Origin: Amphibacillus sp052055485
GTDB lineage: Bacteria; Bacillota; Bacilli; Bacillales; Amphibacillaceae
Assembly: GCF_052055485.1 (NCBI RefSeq)
Contig: NZ_CP197171.1
Span: 682,001-746,000, forward strand
Reading direction: 5' to 3'
DNA length: 64,000 nt
Notes under the pieces: generated by a model
Seen by the model: the letters and a program-made list of their open reading frames with translations, nothing else
Told to the model about the DNA's origin: nothing
The model's database searches: none
In this document: positions 23,670 through 32,335 of the stretch, piece by piece
How the letters are laid out: every line of letters starts with the position of its first letter
Position numbering within the stretch: the first letter of the stretch is position 1
Program-made: the position numbers and the translations under genes

Positions 23670-25169
23670 ATGAACGCCCCCACCGGGGCCACGGGGCCTA
23701 CTGGACCTACCGGTGCCACTGGAGCTACTGGACCTACGGGACCGACTGGCGCCACTGGGGCCACGGGAGCTACTGGACCTACCGGACCGACTGGCGCCAC
23801 TGGAGCTACTGGACCGACTGGACCGACTGGCGCTACTGGAGCCGCGGGACCTACCGGACCTACAGGCGCTACTGGAGCCACGGGACCTACCGGACCGACA
23901 GGTGCCACTGGAGCCACGGGACCTACCGGCGCTACTGGAGCTACAGGACCTACGGGACCTACAGGCGCCACTGGAGCTACTGGGCCGACTGGACCTACGG
24001 GCGCTACCGGAGCCACTGGGCCGACCGGACCTACGGGTGCTACTGGAGCCACGGGACCTACCGGTGCCACTGGAGCTACTGGACCTACGGGACCGACAGG
24101 CGCTACTGGAGCCACGGGACCTACCGGACCGACAGGCGCTACTGGAGCTACTGGACCTACGGGACCGACCGGACCTACAGGCGCCACTGGAGCCACTGGG
24201 CCTACCGGACCGACGGGTGCCACTGGAGCCACGGGACCTACCGGACCGACAGGCGCTACTGGAGCCACGGGACCTACGGGACCGACAGGCGCTACTGGAG
24301 CTACTGGACCTACGGGACCGACCGGACCTACAGGCGCCACTGGAGCCACAGGACCGACCGGACCTACAGGCGCCACTGGAGCTACTGGACCTACGGGACC
24401 GACAGGCGCCACTGGAGCCACTGGGCCTACCGGACCGACGGGTGCCACTGGAGCCACGGGACCTACCGGACCGACAGGCGCTACTGGAGCCACGGGACCT
24501 ACTGGACCGACAGGTGCTACCGGAGCCACAGGACCTACTGGACCGACAGGCGCCACTGGTGCCACAGGACCTACCGGCGCTACTGGAGCCACAGGGCCTA
24601 CCGGACCTACCGGACCTACCGGACCTACAGGACCTACAGGACCAACTGGGCCGACGGGACCTACCGGACCGACCGGGCCTGCATTTGCTGAAAATGGTTT
24701 TGCTGCAACTCAAGGAACAATGACTGTATCTGGATCTGAACAATTAATTAGCTGGTCTACGTTACCACCTTCTTATCCTAACCCTAACTTTGACGCATTA
24801 GATGGAATATTCACTGTCCCTGAAACTGGCCGTTACTCTATTGATGCAACAATTAACTACCAAACGACTGCTGCACTCACCGTTTCTCTTGGAGCGGGTG
24901 TAAACCCGGCTTTTGAAGTTCAACGAATTACGCCAGACCCTACAACATTAATAGCCGGCTTATTCCCTATATTGAACGTAAACGTTGCCCTGCTCTTGAC
25001 CTTAAGAGCTGTATTAGGAAATGGAACTGTAACTCTGGCAGGAGAGGTCGAACTTAACGCTGGAGATCAGATTGGTCTATTCTATGTAGCTAATGGGTTG
25101 ACTATCGGCTTAGACTTGGGCGGTTCTGATCAGCAAGGTATTTATTGGTCAATCAATCAAATCGCATAA
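23670..25169 (+). CDS. BclA-type collagen-like spore-surface glycoprotein
   Basis: The 499-residue protein is almost wholly a collagen-like region (residues about 6-337, some 110 Gly-X-Y triplets, nearly all GAT or GPT) followed by a 162-residue C-terminal beta domain (FAENGFAATQGTMTVSGSEQ ... YWSINQIA). That domain is typical of BclA-like exosporium filaments and forms a C1q/TNF-like trimer. Threonine at almost every third position is the known O-glycosylation site class in BclA. The usual N-terminal exosporium-targeting leader is missing: the repeat starts after 5 residues. GGGAG lies 10 bases before ATG 23670, with a stop directly before it. The ICE edge lies just upstream and may have removed the leader. 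Confidence 0.85.
   Translation: MNAPTGATGPTGPTGATGATGPTGPTGATGATGATGPTGPTGATGATGPTGPTGATGAAGPTGPTGATGATGPTGPTGATGATGPTGATGATGPTGPTGATGATGPTGPTGATGATGPTGPTGATGATGPTGATGATGPTGPTGATGATGPTGPTGATGATGPTGPTGPTGATGATGPTGPTGATGATGPTGPTGATGATGPTGPTGATGATGPTGPTGPTGATGATGPTGPTGATGATGPTGPTGATGATGPTGPTGATGATGPTGPTGATGATGPTGPTGATGATGPTGPTGATGATGPTGATGATGPTGPTGPTGPTGPTGPTGPTGPTGPTGPAFAENGFAATQGTMTVSGSEQLISWSTLPPSYPNPNFDALDGIFTVPETGRYSIDATINYQTTAALTVSLGAGVNPAFEVQRITPDPTTLIAGLFPILNVNVALLLTLRAVLGNGTVTLAGEVELNAGDQIGLFYVANGLTIGLDLGGSDQQGIYWSINQIA
23685..24680. repeat. Collagen-coding minisatellite
   Basis: About 1 kb of GC-rich tandem repeats with a 9-base unit (GGN-NCN-ACN) arranged in 18- and 27-base higher-order units. 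It strongly departs from the AT-rich surroundings and is open in several frames. Copy number is probably variable by slippage and hard to assemble. Confidence 0.9.
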
Positions 25170-25173
25170 TCTT

Positions 25174-25208
25174 AATCTGGAGTGCGCCTCAGCACTCCAG
25201 ATTTTTTT
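25174..25208 (+). terminator. Rho-independent terminator of the collagen-like gene
   Basis: AATCTGGAGTGC (25174-25185) and GCACTCCAGATT (25192-25203) form a perfect 12-bp stem, followed by a T-run up to 25208. Confidence 0.92.
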
Positions 25209-26157
25209 AATATATAGTAAAAATTTATATCAATTAGATATAAACCTTACTTCAGGGTGTATATCCCCATCAAGTAAGGGATATCACAATCCTTTACAAA
25301 CCAACCGTTACTCTTACCTGTCTTTAAGCATAGACAGCAAGTAGGCTAAAGCCAAATAACTTAAAAGTTTGCTTTTATAGTTGAAAGTTGATCGTGTGTT
25401 AACCATGGATCCAACAGCTACAAATCACTTATAGTAAGATGATATAAAAGGAGACCTCAATTAAAGAGGGACTAAGCTTACACAATCTATGCCATGCCAA
25501 TTTTAATGATGATGGAATAAAACCATGTACAGAAGTGACGATTCCCAGGTTTTATTTTCCAAATATCAGAATAACAATGGCATGAGACATCATAACTTAG
25601 TGCTTCCCTCCTACTCACTTTTCTTACATTAGGCTATCATCCAATTATGGAACAGCCTAAATCAGCTAATCATACGATACATGTATAGCTAATCATCTAT
25701 AGTGTAGAGAAGCAAAATGAAACATAAGTGAACTTTTTGAATATCACAGTTAAAATTCCACCCAATAAAGAGAAGGCAACTGATAGACTCTCAGCTTTTT
25801 AAAGAAATAGATTGTTACACACCATCAAAGCAGAAAGAGAGAGAAAGTTGAATATACTAAATGAATTAATGAGCTTTTCTGTAGACTTTTCTTAATTAAA
25901 TGGTTACACACTTTGAGTAAAGATCCTAAGGATAGATTAAAAGCAATCGTAAAAAGAAATGGTGAAATAACGATTACGCTTAGTCTTAATAGATCATCAG
26001 TGATAATTACCAAGCTAAATTCCCGTGAATAGTGATTATCCTAACGGTATTAATAGGATAATAAAATAGCTATTTGGAAAGCTTATAATGCTTCTCTTCA
26101 CCTTTAACTATCTTGTCAAATTTGTAAAGAAACCTTTATAGAATCAACTTAAGAATT
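25209..26157. other. Intergenic region without a supported intact gene
   Basis: About 950 bases between the collagen-like gene and the glycosyltransferase. No intact frame with a ribosome site is seen. The only candidate is the possible small frameshifted gene at 25848-26032. The rest is AT-rich, without repeats I can define. Confidence 0.6.
25848..26032 (+). pseudogene. Possible small frameshifted ORF
   Basis: From TTG 25848 the codons read NILNELMSFSVDFS and stop. In the neighbouring frame protein-like sequence continues as WLHTLSKDPKDRLKAIVKRN, then GEITITLSLNRSSVIITKLN. A single indel near 25890 would join them into a 60-residue protein. The ribosome site is weak (AGAGAGAAAG). It may be a decayed gene or chance; I do not recognise a family. 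Confidence 0.3.
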
Positions 26158-26171
26158 CAGGAGGAAAGCAA

Positions 26172-27197
26172 GTGGAAACAACACCAAAGATTACCTTATG
26201 TATGATTGTCAAAAACGAGGATACCTTCCTAGAAAAATGTTTATCCAGTGTGCAGAGCTCTGTAGAAGAAATAGTTATTATTGATACAGGTTCTACCGAC
26301 GGTACCATCGATATCGCTAAAAAATTCCAAGCAAAGATTTATCATTATCAATGGGATAATCATTTTGCAAATGCAAGAAATGAAGCTTTGCCCAAAGCTA
26401 CCGGTGATTGGATATTATGGCTAGATGCAGATGAATGCCTAGATACACAGGATTCCGAAATCTATAAAAAAATATTAAAAGATAAGAAAGAAAATATACT
26501 TTTTCTTCCAATAACCAGTTTTATCGGTGAACGTTTAGACACTCAAGATCAAGAATCCTACATCCATTACCAGCCTCGACTCTTTCGTAATCATCAAGGC
26601 ATTCATTTTATAAATCGAATTCATGAAACCTTAGATGGAAATCCCAGTGAAATAACAACGGGTATACTGGATCTCTCTATCCTTCATTATGGTTATATTG
26701 ATGAAGTGGCTGGAAAAAAGGATAAATCAACGCGCAATAAAAAAATTCTACAATTAGCAGCAAAGGAAAAAACACATAGTCCTTGGATCGAATATCATCT
26801 CGCCAGCGAGTATTACCGCCATAAAGATTATAATCAAGCATTCAAATACGTCAATCAATCTATCTTCAATTTTCTATTAGAAGGACAAAAACCCCCTTCT
26901 CTACTCTACAAACTGAAATATGACATGCTAATTCGAACCCATAGTATGGATCAAGTGCTACCAGGCATTGATAAAGTTCTCTACTTATATCCAGATTATG
27001 TCGATCTACATTTTTATAAAGGATTAATTTTACTTCGTCAATCTGATTATAAAGCAGCGAAAACATGTTTTGAAAAATGTCTGGAGCTTGGTGAAGATCA
27101 TCCTAACTATTTAATTCTAAAAGGCGTTGGAAGTTTTCGAGCTGAGCACTATAAGAACATTTGCTCAGAGAAGATCAAGTCATTAGACAAAAAATAA
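26172..27197 (+). CDS. Family 2 glycosyltransferase with TPR-like C-terminus
   Basis: The 341-residue protein has a GT-A domain at residues 1-200: ITLCMIVKNEDTFLEKCLSS, VIIDTGSTDGT and the metal-binding DxD as LWLDADE, then HYQPRLFRN and NRIHE. This matches the SunS-like GT2 subgroup. The C-terminal third has TPR-like helices (YPDYVDLHFYKGLILLRQSD). Start is GTG 26172 behind AGGAGG. The gene follows the Thr-rich collagen-like gene on the same strand, about 1 kb away with a terminator between, so it is a likely but unproven candidate for glycosylating that protein. No signal peptide; cytoplasmic or mother-cell enzyme. Confidence 0.85.
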   Translation: METTPKITLCMIVKNEDTFLEKCLSSVQSSVEEIVIIDTGSTDGTIDIAKKFQAKIYHYQWDNHFANARNEALPKATGDWILWLDADECLDTQDSEIYKKILKDKKENILFLPITSFIGERLDTQDQESYIHYQPRLFRNHQGIHFINRIHETLDGNPSEITTGILDLSILHYGYIDEVAGKKDKSTRNKKILQLAAKEKTHSPWIEYHLASEYYRHKDYNQAFKYVNQSIFNFLLEGQKPPSLLYKLKYDMLIRTHSMDQVLPGIDKVLYLYPDYVDLHFYKGLILLRQSDYKAAKTCFEKCLELGEDHPNYLILKGVGSFRAEHYKNICSEKIKSLDKK

Positions 27198-27222
27198 TGT
27201 AAAGGAAAACCTATCGAAATTG

Positions 27223-27266
27223 AAGGTTTGACCAAATGAGAAAAGCTCAATCGGCCAAGCCTTTTT
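27223..27266 (+). terminator. Terminator after the glycosyltransferase gene
   Basis: AAGGTTTGACC (27223-27233) pairs with GGCCAAGCCTT (27253-27263) through two wobble pairs, followed by TTT. Confidence 0.65.
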
Positions 27267-27446
27267 GTCCTTTAATGAAATAATTTTACGGTATTATACT
27301 TATGATTCGTTTCCGATCAGCCTAATTCAAACTCAAACTTAATGTTTGAAAAGTTTCTGATAAATACTGTCTGCTTTCTCTGTTATAATAAAAGTAATTC
27401 AGTTTGTTGTATAAATCAGCAAATCAAGGTGAAAGAAGGAATACTA

Positions 27447-27941
27447 ATGAGTCGATTATATATTAAACAAAAGGTATTTAGCTTAGGTGAGCAATTTACG
27501 ATTAAGGATGAAAATCAGGTAGATAAATATTTTGTTCGCGGGAGCTTTCTATCTATTCCAAAAACATTCGAGATTGAGGATATGAATGGTGACCATGTAG
27601 CAGCTATCACAAAAAAGGTCTTCAGCCTACTACCTAAATTCTTTGTTGAGGTTGATGGCAAGGACATCTTGACAATCGCTAAGGAATTTACTTTCTTTAA
27701 AGACAGTTATCGGATTGATAGCTCTAATATACAGGTGCGTGGCAACTGGTGGGATAAACACTTTGAGGTGTTTCGCCAAGGAGAGAAAATTGCCCACGTC
27801 AATAAAAAATGGTTGACATGGGGAGATACGTTTGAAGTTGATGTTTATGATGAGGATTATCAACATATAGCGATTGCGATTGTCATAGCAATAGACTTTG
27901 TGAAGTCAAGTGAGAGGAATTCAGCGGCAGGCTCCAATTAA
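27447..27941 (+). CDS. LURP-one-related (YxjI-like) family protein
   Basis: About 164 residues beginning MSRLYIKQKVFSLGEQFTIK, followed by repeated beta strands with the recurring pattern GDTFEVDVYDEDYQHIAIAI near the end. This is the tubby-like barrel of LOR/DUF567 proteins such as YxjI. A frame start at 27342 would add 35 residues without a ribosome site; GAAGGA precedes ATG 27447. Bacterial function is unknown, though a lipid- or membrane-related scramblase-like fold has been proposed for the superfamily. It stands alone between terminators and the next gene. Confidence 0.8.
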   Translation: MSRLYIKQKVFSLGEQFTIKDENQVDKYFVRGSFLSIPKTFEIEDMNGDHVAAITKKVFSLLPKFFVEVDGKDILTIAKEFTFFKDSYRIDSSNIQVRGNWWDKHFEVFRQGEKIAHVNKKWLTWGDTFEVDVYDEDYQHIAIAIVIAIDFVKSSERNSAAGSN

Positions 27942-28044
27942 ATTTTAAATAATAATTAATTTCATTATCATTTAACACAGATAAGATACCTCAAAACACA
28001 TTAGAATTTCTAAGGGGTAAAATTAAAATGGGAGAGGCAAATAT

Positions 28045-29238
28045 ATGCAACTACTTTCTGAACAAATATTATGTGAATTAACACCAAATCGCTTGCTAAA
28101 CTATTGGGAGGGCTTTGCAAGTACTGCTTTTGCTATCTATGATGATAAGGACGTCTTTCTATTTAATCATCCTAAATGTAAGCAACAACAATATATTAAA
28201 ATTAATAAAGATGAACAATTCAATGCTTGTACTCTCATCCTATTTGAAGAATATCCTACAGCTATTGTGGATGTCACTTCATATGAAACATTGGATCAAA
28301 TCTATTCCTTACTTGTTCATGAACTATTTCATGGATACCAATACCTGTATGGTGAAAATCGTTTCCCAGATGAATTAATTGGACTTACTTATCTAGTTGA
28401 TCCCAAAAATGTTCGGCTTCGAATACTAGAAAGACAAACATTATATGATGCAGTAATAACAGATGATCCAAATAAATTACAGCTTTATATTAACCAATTT
28501 ATTAGTTTAAGGGAGCGTCGGGCAGAATTATTCGAAGAATTTGTTGAGTATGAAAATCTGACTGAAACGATTGAAGGACCAGCTCATTATGTAGAACTTC
28601 AAGCCTTGCAAGATATAAGGCAGAATCAGGTGGGTATCCTTGATAGTTTCTCCACTCTATTGTTGGATAGAGCAAATTCTCAGATAAATATTAGGAGAAG
28701 TTGTTACGGTTCAGGACTTTTTATTTGCCTCTTACTTGATAAAGTATCGAAAGATTGGCAATTATCATTTACAGAATCCTCTTTAAGCTTATATCATTTT
28801 TTTCAAAAACATTTTTCAAATCATCAGCTTGTACCAGTGAAACTTCCAGATAATCAGCAAGAAGTGAATACCATTGTCGATAAAGCTCGGGAATTAAAAA
28901 TGAGTGTGTTTGAACAATTTAACCAACGCCAAGATAGCAAAATTATCATAACTGGTTTGATAAAAATAATAGGTTTTGACCCGATGAATATCACTGTAAT
29001 AGATGGGAAAGCCCTTCATCATCACTTTGTAAAATTAAAAATTGGCAATAATGATTATTTGATTCAAAAACCTGTTCATACAACATTTAGCGACGACTTC
29101 ATGCAAATAGAAACACTACAATTTTACGCAGATGCTCCACCTGAACAAGTAGGAGATCAATTATTCATTGATGGAATGGGATGGATTAAAGGAAGAATTA
29201 ATTCAATTAACGATAAAGAATGGCAGCTCTTTATCTAA
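28045..29238 (+). CDS. Putative zincin metallopeptidase, unknown family
   Basis: The 397-residue cytoplasmic protein has LLVHELFHGYQYLYGENRF with an HExxH zinc motif (His92, Glu93, His96). About 80 residues later it has ETIEGPAHYVELQAL (Glu177), where zincins of the gluzincin type carry their third ligand in an E-G-x-A-x-Y-x-E pattern. I do not recognise the family. The last 120 residues look like a beta-rich separate domain (PMNITVIDGKALHHHFVKLK). No signal peptide or membrane helix. GGGAGAGG precedes the ATG. Its neighbours share no operon with it. Confidence 0.65.
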   Translation: MQLLSEQILCELTPNRLLNYWEGFASTAFAIYDDKDVFLFNHPKCKQQQYIKINKDEQFNACTLILFEEYPTAIVDVTSYETLDQIYSLLVHELFHGYQYLYGENRFPDELIGLTYLVDPKNVRLRILERQTLYDAVITDDPNKLQLYINQFISLRERRAELFEEFVEYENLTETIEGPAHYVELQALQDIRQNQVGILDSFSTLLLDRANSQINIRRSCYGSGLFICLLLDKVSKDWQLSFTESSLSLYHFFQKHFSNHQLVPVKLPDNQQEVNTIVDKARELKMSVFEQFNQRQDSKIIITGLIKIIGFDPMNITVIDGKALHHHFVKLKIGNNDYLIQKPVHTTFSDDFMQIETLQFYADAPPEQVGDQLFIDGMGWIKGRINSINDKEWQLFI

Positions 29239-29493
29239 CTGAAATGAATCATACTCTATCTATTAAATTCAGTAAGAGAACTTTGTAGCCTCTTCTCTCT
29301 TTCCATCAATGGTCACCATTCACATGGACCGAGCTAATAGTGCTAGCCTTAAAGTAAGAAGCTTGTGAATAGTTATTATTTTTTATAAAGTGCCCTCTTG
29401 TTGGATTTGAAGTTCATTTGCTTTTTTCTTGAATAGTATGTACTTTACCTTCATAATTAAAGCCAAGCATGAACTATTTGAAAGGGTGAGAAA

Positions 29494-31398
29494 ATGGATA
29501 AGGTAAGAAGAAATGACCCTTGCCCATGTGGTAGTGGGCTCAAGTATAAGAAGTGCCATGGCGCATCTAATGTGATTGAAATGAATCCCGAAAGATATAA
29601 CACTGAATTAGAGCAACTCCATTCAGGATTAATTGACTTTGCCATAAATGAATATGAATCTGAATTGGGAAGAGTCATTGAAAAATATCATCAGCCAAGC
29701 ATATTTAAAGATGATGAACTCATGAATTTGTATATATCAGGCTTAACTGCCTGGAGTATTTTACAACAACCACTTGAACATGACGAAACCATATTTGACA
29801 TATACTATAAAAAGAAGCAGAAAAAAATCAAAAATGAACGGGTAAAAAAAATATTTGCCTCATGGTCAAATAGTAGCCCTTCTTTTTATAAGATTGTTTC
29901 AATAAATCAAGACGATGTCTTGCTAGAAGACGTCCGGACTAAACACACGTATAATATATCCATGTTAGATGGGGATGAGTTTGAGGAAGGGAATATGTTA
30001 ATGGGAATTCTAATCCCATTTATAAATGAACATGAATTTCTATTGAGTGTCTTTGAAGTATTTGATGTCAATCAAGCATTGACGAAAATGGCAGAAAAAT
30101 TAAGTGATGATGACATGATAGAGCGCTTTCCTGAAATATTAGTGGAGGCACTAACTCTAGAAATGACTACATTCGAACTAGAGTGGGATAACCCTCTCTA
30201 TGACAAGGTTGCTGTCCTTTTTGAAAAACACACCGTGGAAAAGGAAGGGGACGAAGGAACTATTAAAACAGGTCAACTCATTTGGAAGTTGTTTACTGAA
30301 AAAGCGAGCCCCACCTTTAAAAAACCTGAAGCTTATGCAGCGGCACTTGAATATATCATCCAACATGTCATTTTTAACACTCCATTCCAAACACAAAAGG
30401 AGCTTGCTGAAGAATATCATACCACTTCAGCAACTGTATCGAAAAATGTCCGTAACATAACCGAAACACTCGAAACCGAGCTAAATGATATTATCGATGA
30501 ACTTATAAGTCTGTCTAATGATGAAGAGGATAATTTTGAACCCATGATGACAGAAAAAATGATGCGTGATATCCAAAAGTTATTGAATGAACAAGAATTT
30601 GAAACAGAGGAAGAAGCCCAGCAATTTCTAGATCAGCTACTTAATGATCAAGAGTTCATACCTCCTGTTTCCACTTCTCCGCGTGACTTGGCACAAGACA
30701 AGCTTTATGAAGCCAGTCAAACGGAAGGTACTAAGCGAAAAAAGTTGATAAAAGAAGCGTTAGAAATTTATCCAAACAGTCCAGATGCATACTTACTTAT
30801 GGCCCAAGATGTCAAATCACCGCTAGAGCAATATCAATTCTATTATCAAGCAGTCATTGCTGGCAAGAAAGATCTTGGCGAAGCATTTTTTGAAGAAAAT
30901 GCAGGTCAATTCTGGCTGATGACTGAAACGAGACCTTACATGCGGGCAAAAGCAGAATTAGCATTTTATCATGCCCATTATGGAGATAAGACGATTGCGA
31001 TTACAGAATTTAATGACTTACTATCTTTAAATCCAAATGATAATCAAGGTATCAGGTACCCACTACTAACCTTATATATCGAAGAAGAGGATTATCTAGA
31101 AGCGGAGAATTTAATTGTTCGCTATGCAGATGATAAAAGCGCTAGCTTCCTATTTAATCAAGCTTTGATCTACTACTTTAAAGATGGGCTAACAGCTAAA
31201 ACGAAAAACCAACTAAAAAAAGCTGATCAACAGAATCCATATGTAAAGAATTACTTAACAGGAAAAACAGCTATGCCAAAGAGACTGCCTGATCATATAG
31301 GGTTTGGCGATCAAGCAGAGGCGGTCATGTACACTCAAGAAAATAGTCAGCTATGGGAAAAAGTAAGCCCACTATTAAATGAATTAGCTGACATGTGA
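29494..31398 (+). CDS. SEC-C motif protein with HTH and TPR-like repeats
   Basis: The 634-residue cytoplasmic protein opens with a SEC-C zinc-binding motif (NDPCPCGSGLKYKKCHG, residues 7-22), as at the C-terminus of SecA. The middle (about residues 290-330) contains TQKELAEEYHTTSATVSKNV, a helix-turn-helix. The C-terminal part has TPR-like helices (YPNSPDAYLLMAQDV, LNPNDNQGIRYPLLTLYIEE) separated by a Glu-rich stretch. Such proteins occur widely in Bacillaceae without known function. The start is ATG 29494 with GGGTGAG upstream. It could be a chaperone-like or regulatory scaffold. Confidence 0.75.
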   Translation: MDKVRRNDPCPCGSGLKYKKCHGASNVIEMNPERYNTELEQLHSGLIDFAINEYESELGRVIEKYHQPSIFKDDELMNLYISGLTAWSILQQPLEHDETIFDIYYKKKQKKIKNERVKKIFASWSNSSPSFYKIVSINQDDVLLEDVRTKHTYNISMLDGDEFEEGNMLMGILIPFINEHEFLLSVFEVFDVNQALTKMAEKLSDDDMIERFPEILVEALTLEMTTFELEWDNPLYDKVAVLFEKHTVEKEGDEGTIKTGQLIWKLFTEKASPTFKKPEAYAAALEYIIQHVIFNTPFQTQKELAEEYHTTSATVSKNVRNITETLETELNDIIDELISLSNDEEDNFEPMMTEKMMRDIQKLLNEQEFETEEEAQQFLDQLLNDQEFIPPVSTSPRDLAQDKLYEASQTEGTKRKKLIKEALEIYPNSPDAYLLMAQDVKSPLEQYQFYYQAVIAGKKDLGEAFFEENAGQFWLMTETRPYMRAKAELAFYHAHYGDKTIAITEFNDLLSLNPNDNQGIRYPLLTLYIEEEDYLEAENLIVRYADDKSASFLFNQALIYYFKDGLTAKTKNQLKKADQQNPYVKNYLTGKTAMPKRLPDHIGFGDQAEAVMYTQENSQLWEKVSPLLNELADM

Positions 31399-31406
31399 AT
31401 TAAAGT

Positions 31407-31440
31407 AGCTAGTAGGGCACCTTGGGGTGTCCTACTAGCT
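31407..31440. terminator. Strong hairpin after the SEC-C gene
   Basis: AGCTAGTAGGGCACC (31407-31421) and GGTGTCCTACTAGCT (31426-31440) form a 15-bp stem with one wobble pair and a 4-base loop, 9 bases after the stop. No T-run follows, so it may stabilise the 3' end rather than terminate alone. Confidence 0.65.
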
Positions 31441-31567
31441 ATCTGATTCATTTAATTATAATTATTCACAAGAAGTCAGATCCTACTACTGGATATGTTA
31501 AAATATTATATCACTAGTTTTGGATAGCCAAAGCTCACTGTTTTTAAATTGATGGAGGTGCAAAAAT

Positions 31568-32191
31568 TTGAAAATTAAAAATTTTACTTTAACTGCTATT
31601 TTTTTATCAATTATTTTATTAGCTGCTTTTACACCATTTGGTTTTATTCATTTAGGTGTCGTTAAAGCAACGATCATTCATATTCCAATTATTATAGCTT
31701 CAATTATATTAGGCCCAAAAATCGGTGCCTTTCTAGGACTCATATTTGGATTAACTAGCATTGTAGTCAATACGATTTCACCCTCTTTATTATCATTTGC
31801 GTTTTCACCAGCTATTCCTGTTTTAGGTACAGGTCATGGGAGTGTTTGGGCAATATTTGTTGCGATAGTTCCGAGAATCATTCTTGGTTTTATTCCTTAT
31901 TATCTTTTTAAAACACTGTATAAATCGGAAACAAAGAAAAGGCTCAGTCAAAAACCGACTCTATTTTTAACTGGCTTACTAACCACTTTCATTCATACAC
32001 TTTTAGTTATGGGTTCGATCGCTTTAATATTCCATGATGCATATGCTCAAGCAGTTAATGCGGATAGTGCAAGTGCTATTTTTATAGCTGTTTTAACTGT
32101 GTTCTTTACAAATGGTCTTGCTGAAGCCATTCTTGCTGGAATCGTTACAACAGCAGTCGTTCCCCCACTATTAAAAGTGGTGAATAGATAA
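31568..32191 (+). CDS. ECF transporter substrate-binding (S) component
   Basis: The 207-residue membrane protein has six hydrophobic helices. The pattern FTLTAIFLSIILLAAFTPFG, then GVVKATIIHIPIIIASIILGP and AFLGLIFGLTSIV, resembles S components of energy-coupling-factor vitamin importers, with the small-residue motif on helix 1 that docks to EcfT. Start is TTG 31568, 9 bases after GGAGG. The A and T components are elsewhere, as usual for group II ECF systems. The substrate is not decidable from sequence; pantothenate- or precursor-type annotations are possible. I saw no riboswitch in the 31441-31567 leader. Confidence 0.78.
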   Translation: MKIKNFTLTAIFLSIILLAAFTPFGFIHLGVVKATIIHIPIIIASIILGPKIGAFLGLIFGLTSIVVNTISPSLLSFAFSPAIPVLGTGHGSVWAIFVAIVPRIILGFIPYYLFKTLYKSETKKRLSQKPTLFLTGLLTTFIHTLLVMGSIALIFHDAYAQAVNADSASAIFIAVLTVFFTNGLAEAILAGIVTTAVVPPLLKVVNR

Positions 32192-32289
32192 GAAGCATTT
32201 GATTCTGGTAATTTATTATAAAACGCAGCTTATCACTGCCGCTCTTCGAATCAACTTGTCAGTTAAAACAAGCTATAGGAAACTCCCTA

Positions 32290-32335
32290 AGGACTTGCGC
32301 ATTTGCTCTTCCATTTGAACAAGTGCACAAGTCCT
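32290..32335. terminator. Hairpin between convergent genes
   Basis: AGGACTTGCGCA (32290-32301) pairs imperfectly with TGCACAAGTCCT (32324-32335), overlapping the stop of the leftward ANT(6)-like gene. It probably ends both convergent transcripts. Confidence 0.55.

Noticed and set aside
23612..24743. Long open frames on the opposite strand and in other plus frames of the collagen-like gene
   Set aside because: They arise because 9-base GC repeats lack stops in several frames. The products are pure GPV/PVA or RS-rich repeats without a ribosome site, while the GXT frame has a real C-terminal domain and terminator.
25825..26013. Minus-strand hydrophobic 62-residue frame
   Set aside because: It is antisense to the possible small plus-strand gene, has no ribosome site and looks like a composition artefact of AT-rich DNA.
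31441..31567. Riboswitch before the ECF S-component gene
   Set aside because: The leader is short and AT-rich, without the stems or conserved boxes of vitamin riboswitches that I could recognise.
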